64,000 nt of DNA from Liolophura sinensis (lineage: Eukaryota; Mollusca; Polyplacophora; Chitonida; Chitonidae): contig NC_088300.1 in assembly GCF_032854445.1 (NCBI RefSeq), positions 31,227,608-31,291,607 of the forward strand. Direction: 5' to 3'. The notes below the pieces were generated by a model. That model ran no database searches and was not told where the DNA came from. It saw only the letters and a list, made by a program, of their open reading frames with translations. Shown here in pieces: positions 52,901 through 58,149 of the stretch (positions within the stretch are counted from its first letter, which is position 1; each line of letters opens with the position of its first letter). The translations under genes were made by a program, and so were the position numbers.

Positions 52901-53118
52901 ATCAGTTTATCATGCGTCATGTCAGTTTGTGTGATACTCGCAAAATGTTCACGACCAGACTTCGTCTCTTTTCCTTTCAACTATTAAGTAATGGCGTGAC
53001 GAAAGCTTTTGATACATACCTCGTCCCATTTGACAAATTTGCCGCCTTTCACCAAGGTCTCTGCAACACAGATTGGTCGTAGTTGGACGGCATGAACCCC
53101 GGGTTTAGCTCCTGCCAT
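385..53118 (-). CDS. PLCB: Phospholipase C-beta gene, 14 exons visible, 3' part beyond left edge
   Basis: Encodes a phosphoinositide-specific phospholipase C of the beta class, the Gq-coupled membrane-associated enzyme that cuts PIP2 into IP3 and diacylglycerol. Exons lie at 53118-53020, 35886-35809, 25726-25658, 10254-10114, 9766-9633, 9007-8923, 8580-8480, 7560-7397, 5363-5217, 3443-3286, 2908-2829, 2437-2354, 1592-1507 and 609-385. Domain order is PH (about residues 1-135), EF hands (about 145-305), X domain (about 320-470), then the acidic X/Y linker. His334, Asn335, Glu364, Asp366, His381 and Glu415 (my numbering) are all present. Each is offset by seven from His327, Asn328, Glu357, Asp359, His374 and Glu408 of human PLC-beta2. 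The start [13 protein letters not shown] is typical of the PLCB1/3 group rather than norpA/PLCB4. Introns are GT-AG. The Y, C2 and C-terminal domains are outside the window. Single-base frame slips affect exons 11/12, 13 and 14. Confidence 0.95.
1507..1592 (-). CDS. PLCB: PLC-beta exon 13 (end of X domain), apparent +1 frameshift
   Basis: 86 nt. It opens [16 protein letters not shown] in the expected frame. After the run of five A at 1543-1547 (T on the plus strand), the conserved continuation ([12 protein letters not shown], as in K(I/L)(I/L)(V/I)KNKKK of the family) is in the next frame. An extra A explains this. Acceptor TTTTCAG, donor GTCAGT. Confidence 0.88.
2354..2437 (-). CDS. PLCB: PLC-beta exon 12 (X domain)
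   Basis: 84 nt, 28 codons, phase 0 at both ends as read. It encodes [20 protein letters not shown], matching the family stretch .(K/R)QQAKMA.YCR.IFGD.LL. Acceptor TTACAG, donor GTGAGT. The residues align with no gap directly after HCS of exon 11, so the missing base probably reflects a one-base deletion in the assembly rather than a missed microexon. Confidence 0.92.
2829..2908 (-). CDS. PLCB: PLC-beta exon 11 (X domain)
   Basis: 80 nt: 26 codons plus two bases. It encodes [20 protein letters not shown] and SFENHC, with Glu415 of the SFENH motif a calcium ligand. Acceptor TTCGCAG, donor GTAAGT. It ends with two bases (TC) of a codon but exon 12 starts in phase 0, so one base is unaccounted for at this junction. 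Confidence 0.93.
3286..3443 (-). CDS. PLCB: PLC-beta exon 10 (X-domain catalytic core)
   Basis: 158 nt. It encodes [33 protein letters not shown] and PIITHGFTM, the core of the PLC X domain. Glu364 and Asp366 in VELD are calcium ligands and His381 in ITHG is the second catalytic histidine. Acceptor TTTGTAG, donor GTATAA; ends in phase 0 after ...SFK. Confidence 0.97.
3508..3600 (-). mobile_element. Short SINE 3' fragment
   Basis: CATTTATTTGGTTGGTGTTT and TACGCCGTACTCAACAATTT followed by CACTTATACGATGGCGGTCA match the 3' end of the common SINE. It breaks off soon after. Confidence 0.8.
3745..4095 (-). mobile_element. Second SINE family, GAGT-tailed
   Basis: A (GTGA)n run at 3752-3768 is followed by CATGGGGTTTAACGTCGTTC, TCAGTCATATGACGACGAAG, GCCGCCCCGCCCGAGCCATT and CATGCTGAACGCCAAGCGAG. 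It ends in a degraded tRNA-like head. Related partial copies are at 43750-43888 (minus, with head GGTGCTCTAACCACAAGGCC) and 63868-63900 (plus, CTCGCTTGACGCTTGGCGAT). Confidence 0.75.
4529..4682 (+). mobile_element. Truncated SINE
   Basis: Starts at AAGTGGGAAGGTCTTGCAAC, with the body CAACCTGTGGATGGTCATGG, CGTCGTCGTATAAGTGAAAT and tail (AAAT)n. It lies in the intron between exons 9 and 10. Confidence 0.87.
5217..5363 (-). CDS. PLCB: PLC-beta exon 9 (EF-hand end and X-domain start)
   Basis: 147 nt. It encodes the last EF-hand helix ([12 protein letters not shown]), the linker [11 protein letters not shown], and the opening of the catalytic X domain, [14 protein letters not shown]. His334 is the catalytic base/acid histidine and Asn335 a calcium ligand by family knowledge. 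It joins exon 10 through a split Gly codon. Acceptor TTTTCAG, donor GTAATA. Confidence 0.96.
7397..7560 (-). CDS. PLCB: PLC-beta exon 8 (EF-hand region)
   Basis: 164 nt. It encodes [20 protein letters not shown] followed by [11 protein letters not shown], nearly invariant in PLC-beta ([22 protein letters not shown]). It completes a Thr codon from exon 7 and ends one base into a Gly codon. Acceptor TTTAG, donor GTATGT. Confidence 0.95.
8480..8580 (-). CDS. PLCB: PLC-beta exon 7 (EF-hand region)
   Basis: 101 nt, phase 0 at the start, two bases over at the end. It encodes [20 protein letters not shown] and TEVDKVF, an EF-hand loop and helix. In PLC-beta this fold is structural, with degenerate calcium loops. 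Acceptor TTTCAG, donor GTAAGT. Confidence 0.93.
8923..9007 (-). CDS. PLCB: PLC-beta exon 6 (EF-hand region)
   Basis: 85 nt. The first base completes the Asn codon begun in exon 5 and the exon ends in phase 0. The peptide [20 protein letters not shown] aligns with the EF-hand helix ahead of the family motif (D/N)(R/D)(K/R)RVE.ALE. Acceptor GTAG, donor GTAAGT. Confidence 0.93.
9633..9766 (-). CDS. PLCB: PLC-beta exon 5 (EF-hand region start)
   Basis: 134 nt, starting in phase 0 and ending with two bases of a codon completed by exon 6. It encodes [19 protein letters not shown] and a helix ending NPDGRAPVK, the linker and first EF-hand helix of PLC-beta (family pattern EW..E...LA.NLL). Acceptor TTTTAG, donor GTAAGC. 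Confidence 0.93.
10114..10254 (-). CDS. PLCB: PLC-beta exon 4 (end of PH domain)
   Basis: Forty-seven codons, phase 0, donor GTAAGG and acceptor TTTTCAG. It includes [19 protein letters not shown] and [15 protein letters not shown], matching the PH-domain end where PLC-beta has VVYG.DLVN...LN(F/L)V. The sequence just upstream of the acceptor is tandemly repeated (10255-10445), giving extra acceptor-like TTTTCAG/TTTTTAG copies. The first acceptor is used here because it alone gives an uninterrupted frame. Confidence 0.94.
10255..10445. repeat. Tandem repeat abutting exon 4 acceptor, about 4 copies
   Basis: Four copies of TCCACAAATAACACAGCCAT with similar flanks start near 10272, 10324, 10360 and 10411. 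The spacer includes CTGAAAACACA, the plus-strand image of the exon-4 acceptor TGTGTTTTCAG. So the 3' splice-site sequence itself is part of the repeated unit, with copies near 10305 and 10395. The copies differ by a few substitutions and one 16-bp deletion. Confidence 0.85.
10727..10937. mobile_element. MITE-like element, copy 1 (family A)
   Basis: Left end GGAATCACAAAGCAAACTTA + GACTTAAGTC pairs with right end GACTTACGTCTATGATCGCT, giving imperfect terminal inverted repeats. The interior (TTTTATTTCTTATGTAATAA, CAACGTAAATTCTGGGTAAA, AACGGAAAGGAACAT) matches the element at 40891-41099. It is non-coding and about 210 bp. Confidence 0.75.
11400..11675 (+). mobile_element. Full-length tRNA-derived SINE
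   Basis: It begins with a tRNA-like head: TGTGGCTCAGTTGGTTAGCG resembles a pol III A box and GTGAGTTCAAGTCC a B box. The body follows (GGGAAGG/GGTAGGTCT..., CAACCTGCAGATGGTTGTGG, CCACCGTAATGCTGGCCGCC, TATAAGTGAAATATT), with an (AAATAAATC)n-type tail. The same body occurs at least ten times in this window in both orientations. It is not a functional tRNA: the head lacks a cloverleaf-consistent anticodon arm. Confidence 0.9.
11741..12045. repeat. 61-bp minisatellite, about 4.5 copies
   Basis: The phrase TACCATTCACATAACACTAC recurs with an exact 61-bp period at 11770, 11831, 11892, 11953 and 12014. Units are nearly identical apart from single changes (CATTC/CATCC, CATGC/CCTGC). A degraded partial unit precedes them at 11741-11769. 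The high identity suggests recent expansion. It lies within intron 3. Confidence 0.93.
15008..16920. repeat. 28-bp minisatellite, about 68 units (1.9 kb)
   Basis: The unit is AACTGGAATCGGACAAGGTA + CACTGTAT (28 bp), tandemly repeated with variants (GGAAGC, GGATTC, TTGAATC, GGAATGGG). A 24-bp variant (AACTGAAATCGAGTTACACT + GTGT) is interspersed six times between 15160 and 15660. None of the three antisense frames contains a stop in the consensus, and 28 is not a multiple of three. Antisense reading therefore gives long open frames with a 28-residue period. I regard these as a by-product, not genes: there is no splice context or protein family. Confidence 0.95.
16950..16982. repeat. (TA)n microsatellite
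   Basis: About 15 TA units directly downstream of the 28-bp array. Confidence 0.9.
18946..19045. repeat. 35-bp tandem repeat, 3 copies
   Basis: TACAATCACTGTAACCAATG begins at 18946 and 18981, and a third, diverged copy begins at 19016. The first two units are identical. It lies in intron 3. Confidence 0.9.
19417..19765 (-). mobile_element. Triple tandem SINE 3' ends
   Basis: Three SINE 3' ends of the same family follow each other head to tail. Each begins with TTTATTTATT and then GGATTGGTGTTTTAGGC-like sequence, near 19425, 19505 and 19590. The first two break off after CAGCCAG(C/T)ATT(T/A)TGGT(A/G)AGAT; only the third continues through CCATGACCATGCGCAGGTTG. Confidence 0.88.
20911..21088 (+). 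mobile_element. 5'-truncated SINE
   Basis: Starts at TCATGCTGGCCTCCTCTCTG, lacking the tRNA head, and runs through GCAACCTGCAGATGGTCATG and CGTCGTATAAGTGAAATATT to an (AAAT)n tail. Same family as the copy at 11400. Confidence 0.9.
23641..23915 (-). mobile_element. Full-length tRNA-derived SINE (same family as 11400)
   Basis: Reading the plus strand: tail side TTTATTTGTTTACCTGATCG, then CACTGATACGACAGCAGCCA, CCATCCGCAGGTAGCTGG, the B box as GGACTTGAACTCACAGC, and the A-box side ending GGCCACGGAGGACCCC. It is complete from tRNA head to tail. A diverged partial relative lies just left, at 23515-23640. Confidence 0.88.
25658..25726 (-). CDS. PLCB: PLC-beta exon 3 (PH domain)
   Basis: Twenty-three codons, phase 0, acceptor TGCAG and donor GTAAGG. 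The peptide [20 protein letters not shown] corresponds to the PH-domain stretch written E.(E/D).LD.SL(V/I)(K/R)D.R.G..A. in the family. It is flanked by introns of about 9.9 kb (toward exon 2) and 15.4 kb (toward exon 4). Confidence 0.93.
26287..26515. mobile_element. MITE-like element, copy 1 (family B)
   Basis: The left end TACCCTAATTCTTCAACCTG is mirrored by the right end GAGTTGAAGATTTACAGTA. It shares the interior (AATATTTTGAAATATTCTGA, AATAATTTGCA, AAGCTTGCATCTTT) with 40355-40578. Confidence 0.75.
28312..28412. repeat. 24-bp tandem repeat, 4 copies
   Basis: GATCAACTGCTGGTTGCAAA + CGAA repeats with a 24-bp period at 28337, 28361 and 28385, after a diverged first unit. Looser related phrases (CTGTCAACTGCTTGTTG) continue to about 28520, suggesting an older, longer array. 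Confidence 0.88.
30048..31002. repeat. 19/38-bp minisatellite, about 25 dimers
   Basis: Two related 19-mers alternate: GCCATGACTCTCCTGGAGG and GGCATGATTCTACCGGACG. Together they make a 38-bp unit over 955 bp. A block of at least 200 bp is duplicated 285 bp apart (15 half-units): the rare variants AACGGACAGCC (30381 and 30666) and GACTCTCTAG (30546 and 30831) both recur at that distance. It lies in intron 2. Confidence 0.95.
31261..31543 (+). pseudogene. RecQ-like helicase fragment, broken
   Basis: In frame from about 31391 the plus strand reads [15 protein letters not shown], a TAA (31436-31438), then [19 protein letters not shown]. This resembles the Q-motif/motif I region of RecQ-family helicases (family pattern PTG(Y/F)GKSL(V/I)YQ, the Walker A ATP site), with the usual PTG-Gly replaced by STE-Tyr. 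The upstream 31266-31385 segment is open in another frame ([20 protein letters not shown]), suggesting a frameshift. It stops at TGA 31541-31543 and no other helicase motifs follow. It sits in intron 2 on the strand opposite PLC-beta, so it is probably a transposon- or retrocopy-derived relic. Based on one short motif. Confidence 0.45.
32080..32205. repeat. 27-bp tandem repeat, about 4.5 copies
   Basis: TATTCACTGCAGACACAGAC-like units recur with a 27-bp period (TTCA at 32087, 32114, 32141, 32168 and 32195). Units alternate slightly (CACTGCAGACACAG versus CAAGGTAGACATAG). Confidence 0.9.
33825..33930. repeat. 24-bp tandem repeat, 4 copies
   Basis: GTACTGCTACAATGTATCGT + GCAT repeats with an exact 24-bp period at 33831, 33855, 33879 and 33903. 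Because the period is a multiple of three, repeats of eight residues appear in open frames on both strands; I treat these as artefacts. Confidence 0.92.
34044..34162. mobile_element. Small hairpin MITE-like element
   Basis: The left end AGGGCCCATTTTCATGAAGC pairs with the right end GCGTCGTGAAACCGGGCTCT. Inside, CAACTACCATGACAAC pairs with GTTGCTATGGTAGTTG. The 119-bp stretch can fold into a long imperfect hairpin. Confidence 0.72.
35809..35886 (-). CDS. PLCB: PLC-beta exon 2 (PH domain)
   Basis: Twenty-six codons, phase 0 on both sides, acceptor ACAG and donor GTACCA. The peptide contains [17 protein letters not shown], matching the PH-domain strands (consensus LR.DP.G..LYW.DQNK) of PLC-beta. 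It joins exon 1 as ...KWDE-GSTMG... without a frame change. A 78-nt exon between a 17-kb and a 10-kb intron. Confidence 0.93.
37838..37975 (-). mobile_element. Truncated SINE
   Basis: TTTATTTATTTGACTGATGT, AGAATATTTCACTTATACGA and CCATCCGTAGGTTGCTGGAA mark the 3' body of the common SINE. The tRNA head is absent. Confidence 0.85.
40355..40578. mobile_element. MITE-like element, copy 2 (family B)
   Basis: Starts AGACCTTCATTCTTCAACCT and ends GGTTGAACGTTATGTACTAA. The interior aligns with 26287-26515 over its whole length in the same orientation. Confidence 0.72.
40891..41099. mobile_element. MITE-like element, copy 2 (family A)
   Basis: Left end CCCCAAGATCACAAAGCGAT + CTAAGACTTA; right end GACGTAAGTCTAAGATGTGG. 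The interior matches 10727-10937 throughout, in the same orientation, with about one change per five to ten bases, so the copies are old. Confidence 0.75.
43750..43888 (-). mobile_element. Partial copy of the GAGT-tailed SINE
   Basis: TCAATGATGAACGCCAGGCG aligns with the 3985-4010 part of the copy at 3745. On the minus strand the other end reads GGCTTAGGTGGCCTTGTGGT + TAGAGCACC, a tRNA-like A box. AACCTGGGTTTGATCTCAG resembles a B box in reverse. Confidence 0.65.
44407..44584 (+). mobile_element. 5'-truncated SINE
   Basis: Begins GTCCAGCTCATGCTGGCTTC at the end of the B box and continues through the body (CAACCTGCGGATGGTTGTGG) to AAACAAATAAATAAA. A small internal deletion affects the CCGTCGTATAAGTGAAATATT part. 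Confidence 0.88.
46200..46500 (-). mobile_element. Two adjacent truncated SINE copies
   Basis: The first, diverged copy (46200-46310) shows AACGCCATACTCTGAAAGAA and AGAATATTTCACTTAAACAA. The second (46329-46500) is better kept, with a (TTTA)n tail, CATGCTCAAGAATATTTCAC and CCATCCGCAGGTTGCTGGCA. Both lack the tRNA head. Confidence 0.85.
47003..47179. mobile_element. MITE-like element related to family B
   Basis: The ends TACCCTAAATCCTCAACAAA and TTTATTGAGGATTTACGGTA are inverted repeats of about 17 bp. It is only 177 bp and lies immediately beside another inverted-repeat element (47186-47400). Confidence 0.7.
47186..47400. mobile_element. MITE-like element (family C)
   Basis: The left end GGTATAAATGACCTAAAAAT + TTGCC is mirrored by the right end GGCAAAATTTTAGGCCATTA + ACC. 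TTTGCCTCTCAAAATGCACTTTTG near the right end matches, inverted, AAAAGTGCATTTTCAGAGGC at 19279-19298. Similar words occur at 1420-1475. It appears to be a dispersed non-autonomous DNA transposon. Confidence 0.68.
48560..49150 (-). other. Possible decayed coding relic
   Basis: Base composition is less AT-biased here. Minus-strand frames read [20 protein letters not shown] and [20 protein letters not shown] (49147-48926), then another frame continues after a stop. The peptide has a protein-like composition but I cannot name a family. A degraded transposon ORF is one possibility. No intact frame or splice structure is evident. Confidence 0.25.
53020..53118 (-). CDS. PLCB: PLC-beta exon 1 (start codon, start of PH domain)
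   Basis: Thirty-three codons starting [13 protein letters not shown] and ending FVKWDE, followed by the donor GTATGT; phase 0. This is the conserved N-terminus of PLC-beta, ahead of the first PH-domain strand. I chose this ATG because homologues begin at the same residue (MAGA-PGVHA). The next exon is 17 kb away across intron 1. Confidence 0.93.
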
Positions 53119-53700
53119 ACCGCCGAGTATTAGTCGTGGACCAAACTTCGAGGTTTACCAGCTGGTCGCTGCCATAGACTCGAATAAAGTTTAATGGCCC
53201 GCTCTGTCAAAGCAAAGGCCTGGTCACTTCATCTCACATCCGTGTCTGAACTTAAAGCCACTGAAATCCGCCGACAACCATATATATCGTAGTTAGCGTC
53301 TAAACAAACTACTGTGCAGTGTTCTCACACTGTCAGAACTGACTTAGCGCTGGGTTTTGTCAGTTTACTGCCAGCCCGTCCTCCAACCTGGGCTCGCTGC
53401 CCACGAATTGCGAAATAATCTCTGCCATGTTTTCCTAAACTGCAATTATCAGGATGGCAGATTTTAGCGAGGCGCTGTTATTTGCACGTCGATGTCCACT
53501 GATGCAGATGCTGTTACTATTCGCGGAGGCTAAAACCATACTCATGACGCCTGCATCGTCTGCATCGAGTGATATCAGGCTTCTGCAGCGCGACTCCACC
53601 CTGCGGGCTGCGTCAACCGCTGGAAGGTAGGTTTGATCATGTGACCTTTCAAAATGGCGGATGACAGGTGTGTTCGAGCAATAAGACAAGACGAAAACTC
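53119..53700 (-). promoter_or_regulatory. 5' UTR and promoter region of the PLC-beta gene
   Basis: This stretch is richer in CG dinucleotides than the introns and lies directly upstream of the PLC-beta start codon. It probably contains the transcription start. I see no clear TATA box. Three ATGGC(A/G)GA motifs occur: 53428-53421 (minus), 53453 (plus) and 53653 (plus, in CAAAATGGCGGATG). They resemble the YY1 consensus AAGATGGCGGC found in many TATA-less metazoan promoters. A short upstream ORF of 22 codons on the minus strand (53428-53360, starting MAEIISQF) would lie in the 5' UTR if transcription starts beyond 53430. The exact start site cannot be read from the sequence. Confidence 0.55.
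53453..53629 (+). other. Possible divergent first exon or spurious short ORF
   Basis: An ATG in good context (ATCAGGATGGCAG) opens 58 codons beginning MADFSEALLFARRCPLMQML. The frame runs to a GTAGGT that could be a splice donor but also reads TAG. It starts only 25 bp from an ATG on the opposite strand, as in a bidirectional promoter. I do not recognise the peptide and cannot see a second exon, so it may simply be 5' flanking sequence. Confidence 0.25.
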
Positions 53701-54784
53701 GTTGTGTTTATATCCTGAAAGAAATATTTTCTAAATAAGGTCAAATGAAAACATGAGTTATTATGAATTTCATTATGGCTCTATGCCATAGAAATTGAGT
53801 TTGACATTACTTTTTCGTGAAATGCCTAACGAAAAAAATATCCAACACAGCCTATGCAGATAAATAAACGAAGCCTTATTACAAAGCACCCGCCACTCTC
53901 AGATGAAACTATGAAACTCACTTTTAACTTACGTTTAGTTAATTAAACAAATGTAGCCGACACTTCAGTGAAAAATTCGATTAGAGCTATATCTGTAGGT
54001 AGATCTACTTGGAAAGGTCTACTGGTAGACTAAAGATGTTATAGCCTATACCGCGGTATACCGTACTGGTGATGTATGTAGTGCGCATTTATTTTTTATT
54101 AACTCATCTAGTGTTTTACATAGACCCAATTGCACTGAAAACTGATATATGTGAACATGTCTCCCAGCAAATCAGCATTTAATAACAAATCGATTCTTTG
54201 TATGGATATGCTTATAGGTTAGAACTGCGCTTCTCATTTGATGCAGCGGGCTCAGTTTCATACACTGTCGGTCTGCTAAGCGTTTTCCGCCGACCATAGT
54301 TTCATTTTCGACAGTCAGCCACATTAATTGTGTTTTGATCTCCAGTAAATGGCTATTAAACCTAGGCGTCTGGAAGACCAGTCGTTTTACGGTTATAAAA
54401 AATTTCCCAATTTCAGCAGGACCTTTATTGCTATAATACCACGTCATATTTAGCTAAAACTTCGAAATACAGAAAAAGTATCTCAATATCAGGCGATCGT
54501 AAATAAAACAAAGGGTTTCCTGAACTGAGAAGGAAGCCGATTTCCTAGATCTAAATTTCCACATATTGGTACTGATACTGGTAAGTTGAATTAGGGTCTT
54601 AATATAATAGACATGTGCAATTCCGTTTAGCTCTTCTTTCATTTAAGAAGTTCGTTGATCGGAGATCACTTAATTGCCTTTCACCATATGCCATATATAC
54701 TCCTTGAGCTCGCTCTGAAAATCTGCATGGGTGTCTCAATGACACGCGTGGAAAAGTTCGCACTTTTACTTGCCCAATGTATAT

Positions 54785-55022
54785 TTTATTTATTTGTTTG
54801 ATTGGTGTTTTACGCCGTACTCAAGAATACTTCACTTATACGACGGGCAGAACCCGGGAAAACCCACGACCATCCGCAGGTTGCTGATAGACCTTCCCTC
54901 GTACTGCCGAAGAGGAAGCCAGCCTGAACTGGGCTTGAACTCACAGCGACGGCATTGGTGAGAGGCTCCTGGGTCAATACGCTGCGCTAGTGCGCTAACC
55001 AACTAAGCCACGGAGGCCCCGC
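54785..55022 (-). mobile_element. Near-full-length tRNA-derived SINE
   Basis: The tail and conserved 3' body (TTGATTGGTGTTTTACGCCG, CTCAAGAATACTTCACTTAT) are at the left. The B box (GGGCTTGAACTCACAGCG) and A box (GCTAACCAACTAAGCCACGG) are at the right end, 55022. An internal deletion removes the usual CAGCCAGCATTATGGTGGGA stretch. It lies 1.7 kb upstream of the PLC-beta start. Confidence 0.9.
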
Positions 55023-55530
55023 CCATGGTATTAATGACATAAATACGAATACACGCTCCCCTTTAAATGATCTCGGTGACGTACCGTGGTACAGTGCTTA
55101 CAGGCGGTTATGTTTCAATCGCTAGGAAATGCGAGGTGCTGGTTCTAATGTGTCTTGGGTATGGAATTCGTAGATTTGTGTGCAAGTTAGTACAACTGAA
55201 AAAAGGGGTTATATTTCAGTGTAAACAGGTAAAGCGTCTCAAATTTTGTTACATATTTTCTACATGGTGTTAATGTGCTAGTTTCAAGTGAAAAAAGTAT
55301 AGTGTATCCTGTGATCATACGTGAACTACATATATATACTTTGTTGTCATATCATCCACGTATATACAGGTTTACTTTCATTTTCTGTCTAACGTTTTTT
55401 TCGATTTGTCAAAACATTTTATTTGTAATTTTTAGATATATGTTGTTCTAAAATCCTGCATTTATTTATATGCATGGTTTGAGTACTGTAATATATACCT
55501 CTACCCTGATTAGGCAGATCTACAGCACTA

Positions 55531-55605
55531 TAGCAGCGCCAACAGACCTTTCCTACGTACGACCGGAAAGGAAGCAGTATGAGCTGGACTTGAACTCACA
55601 GCGAC
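55531..55605 (-). mobile_element. SINE internal fragment
   Basis: GACCTTTCCTACGTACGACC followed by GGAAAGGAAGCAGTATGAGC and GGACTTGAACTCACAGCGAC matches the middle and B-box part of the common SINE, without its tail. Confidence 0.75.
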
Positions 55606-56454
55606 AAAGCTTTATTGTACATGTAACTAACCATATATGCATACATATGTTTCACACATACATCCACCTGGCATTTTATCACCCTTCTTGGGCACACAGT
55701 ATAGAACTATATCCGTTTTGCTCGCTTGATTTAGCGCATGTTCTTGCGAGTTTCGGGGCATGAAAGTCGTATAAGGGGAAATCTCACTTTATAGAGCGAG
55801 ATATGCATGTGGTTGGATCGACTCGCGTTTACTTGACAGTCCTAGAGTTTTTGGAGAAAATTCACTTTGAAAAACGGGATTTTGTATTTCACGAACTTTA
55901 TATATCTTATAATCGGCCATAAGCGAATAAAATTTTCTACCATAAATAAATGCCATGTATGGGATTTTGATAAGGTCGAGAGTGTGAAGTATCGTACATA
56001 TGGACGCTGTCGCATTCTACAGGTTATGAGAATCGGGGTGTCAGCATTCTGATGTCTACATACATGTACAAGTATAGCTGTTGGGCTGGCACACACATAT
56101 GTGAAAATGTGAACAGATTCCTATCTGAGTTGGGCACGTTAATCTGTCTGAATCCTGAATGATTTATGGGATTAATTTAGCAAACTGAATGTGTATCCGT
56201 TGGCTGTGGCATCTTCCGGGTGTACAAGTCGTCTCGTCTTGTGGCGTCCATTAATCGGGTAATAGCATTTGGGCTCTTTATCCCAGAATAACTCATCTAA
56301 GCCACTCTACGTAAGCTTTATTAGCTAGTTACCAGCGCTGTGTAGTGTTTCACTATACACACTCGATTTTGATTGATTTCGAATTAACGTAACACTGACG
56401 TACGAGATTGGGCCAGTTACATTTATAGGTATGAATCGATCCGTGCAGACGCTT

Positions 56455-56990
56455 TATGTATGCCTACAGTTTTGTCCCAGGCTGATCCATTGATTGATTG
56501 TGTTATGTGTTGATTGTCTGAGTGATTGACTGAACACATGGTGCACGTTCTCGCTTTATGTTTCAAACTGTTCGATTGGTTGATCGTGTGGTGTGTTGAT
56601 TGAAGGATAGGCTGATTGAAATGTTCCAAACCAAACTGTGCGCGTTTAACCTTACATTGTTCAGAACTAATGGGCAGGTTGATCGTGTGGTGTGTTTGCA
56701 TGATTGATTGTTTGCTGTGTTCCAAATAAAACGATGTGCCTTCACTTTTGTTTTTGTCCCAAGCTGATTCATTGATTGACCGTGTGATGTGTTGACTGCG
56801 TGCTTGGTTGATTGATTGTGTGATGTGTTGATTGACTGTATTGGTTGATTGATGCATTTGTTCCAAATCACAAGATGTACCTTCACTCCTGTCTTTGTTC
56901 CGAACTGTTCGATTGATTGATCGCATGGTGTGTTGATCACATACGTGATTGATTGATGTTTTCCAAATGAACGATTTATGTTTACTCTCA
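56455..56990. repeat. Degenerate minisatellite rich in TTGATTGATTG
   Basis: The region repeats phrases such as TTGATCGTGTGGTGTGTTGA, TGATTGATTG and TGTTCCAAA(T/C) in irregular units of roughly 100-130 bp. It lies upstream of the PLC-beta promoter, 3.3 kb to the right. A 199-codon open frame on the minus strand reads through it with internally repeated peptides (NQHITQSIN). I take it as repeat-derived. Confidence 0.8.
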
Positions 56991-58149
56991 CTGAAAGACT
57001 TCATTCCTCTATAGATTCCCATCAGGAAATCAATACATTATAGCTACAGGACACTGCGCTGGCCAAGAGATTAAAGCGTTCGCCCCAGGTTCATGCCCGA
57101 GTTGGGTGCTTGTAAGGCTTCCGTGAAAGGAGAGCAACTGTGTCTTAGTGTTGTAATGGACATGAGACAAATGTGATATTACTCTGCCTAGCTTCACGGT
57201 CAAATCGAGGTAAATGATCATATACAGACATATACCTAGATGCTGTTTCGATAGGTTAAGCCATATTAGAGCCATTTCCCAGGTGCACTTTTTTGTGATT
57301 GGAACTATCAAGGCTTTAAACCTAAGCAGGTAAATTTTCTTTGACTTATAAATTCAGAAATGCTTAAACTGTGTTATCATTGTGGATACAGATAGAAAGA
57401 AATAAGTATATGGTCTATGTGTGACTTCTGGGGGACTCCTTATATGGGGAAACAAGTTGGGGGCTACGTTCAAAATGTTAGGGTCGGTGTCTCAACGAAG
57501 GGAGATGGGTGAATGTTATATTTTATGATGGAAAAAGAGAGCAGCAAAGGTTAGCGAGATAAGTTATAAACGTAATACAGGGTTGTGTCTGCACCTGGGC
57601 TGTGCTAATGTGTGCTAATTACATGATATCGAACCGTGACCTCGATCACATTTCATCCGTTCTCTTTGGATGTAAATAAATCATGTTTAATGTCATTAGA
57701 TATAATTACCGTGACCTGGGACATAGTATAACATTGTCCACCAACCGTGACCACAATACCTGTATTAACACAAAAATTTACCATATCCATAATTGCTAAC
57801 ATTTTACCTACTCACGGTATAGCTTGCCTTAATTTGATTGGTGTTCGATAAAGTCACGCTTTAATTTGCAGAATCTTCTAATGTAAGACAGAGTTATACT
57901 TTCGAACAGAAACCATGTATAACCGACCAAGCATGTTCGCGCGAAAAACACAAAACCTCTTGCCTGTTGTTGTGTGTATATATTTGGAAAACAGCAAATC
58001 AACTGACACTTGTCAAGCCCATCACATTGTTACCAATACAATATCATATGAATAACTAACGAACTTGAACGGCCCAAAGACTTTGATATGGTACTACTAA
58101 CATAGAATGAAACGCGATCGTACAGTACAGTATGTGACAATTGGGGTTA
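56991..58149. other. Intergenic DNA without recognised feature
   Basis: AT-rich DNA between two tandem-repeat regions. A tRNA-like phrase (GCCCCAGGTTCATGCCCGAG, near 57082) may be a decayed SINE B box. Otherwise nothing is supported. Confidence 0.5.

Larger units (their letters stand above)
35887..53019 (-). other. Intron 1 of PLC-beta (17.1 kb)
   Basis: No further PLC-beta exon is needed here, because exon 1 joins exon 2 in frame. The intron holds SINE copies (37838-37975, 44407-44584, 46200-46310, 46329-46500), a partial second-family SINE (43750-43888), hairpin elements (40355-40578, 40891-41099, 47003-47179, 47186-47400), a possible coding relic (48560-49150) and AT-rich simple sequence near 45640-45710. 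The largest open frame (134 codons, 44984-45388, plus) resembles nothing I know. Confidence 0.85.
53701..56454. other. Upstream intergenic DNA
   Basis: Apart from the SINE (54785-55022) and the SINE fragment (55531-55605), I see only AT-rich DNA with scattered short open frames lacking conserved motifs. No exon could be assigned. Confidence 0.6.

Noticed and set aside
56423-57022. 199-codon protein with NQHITQSIN repeats
   Set aside because: The frame coincides exactly with a degenerate tandem repeat, and no independent coding evidence is visible.
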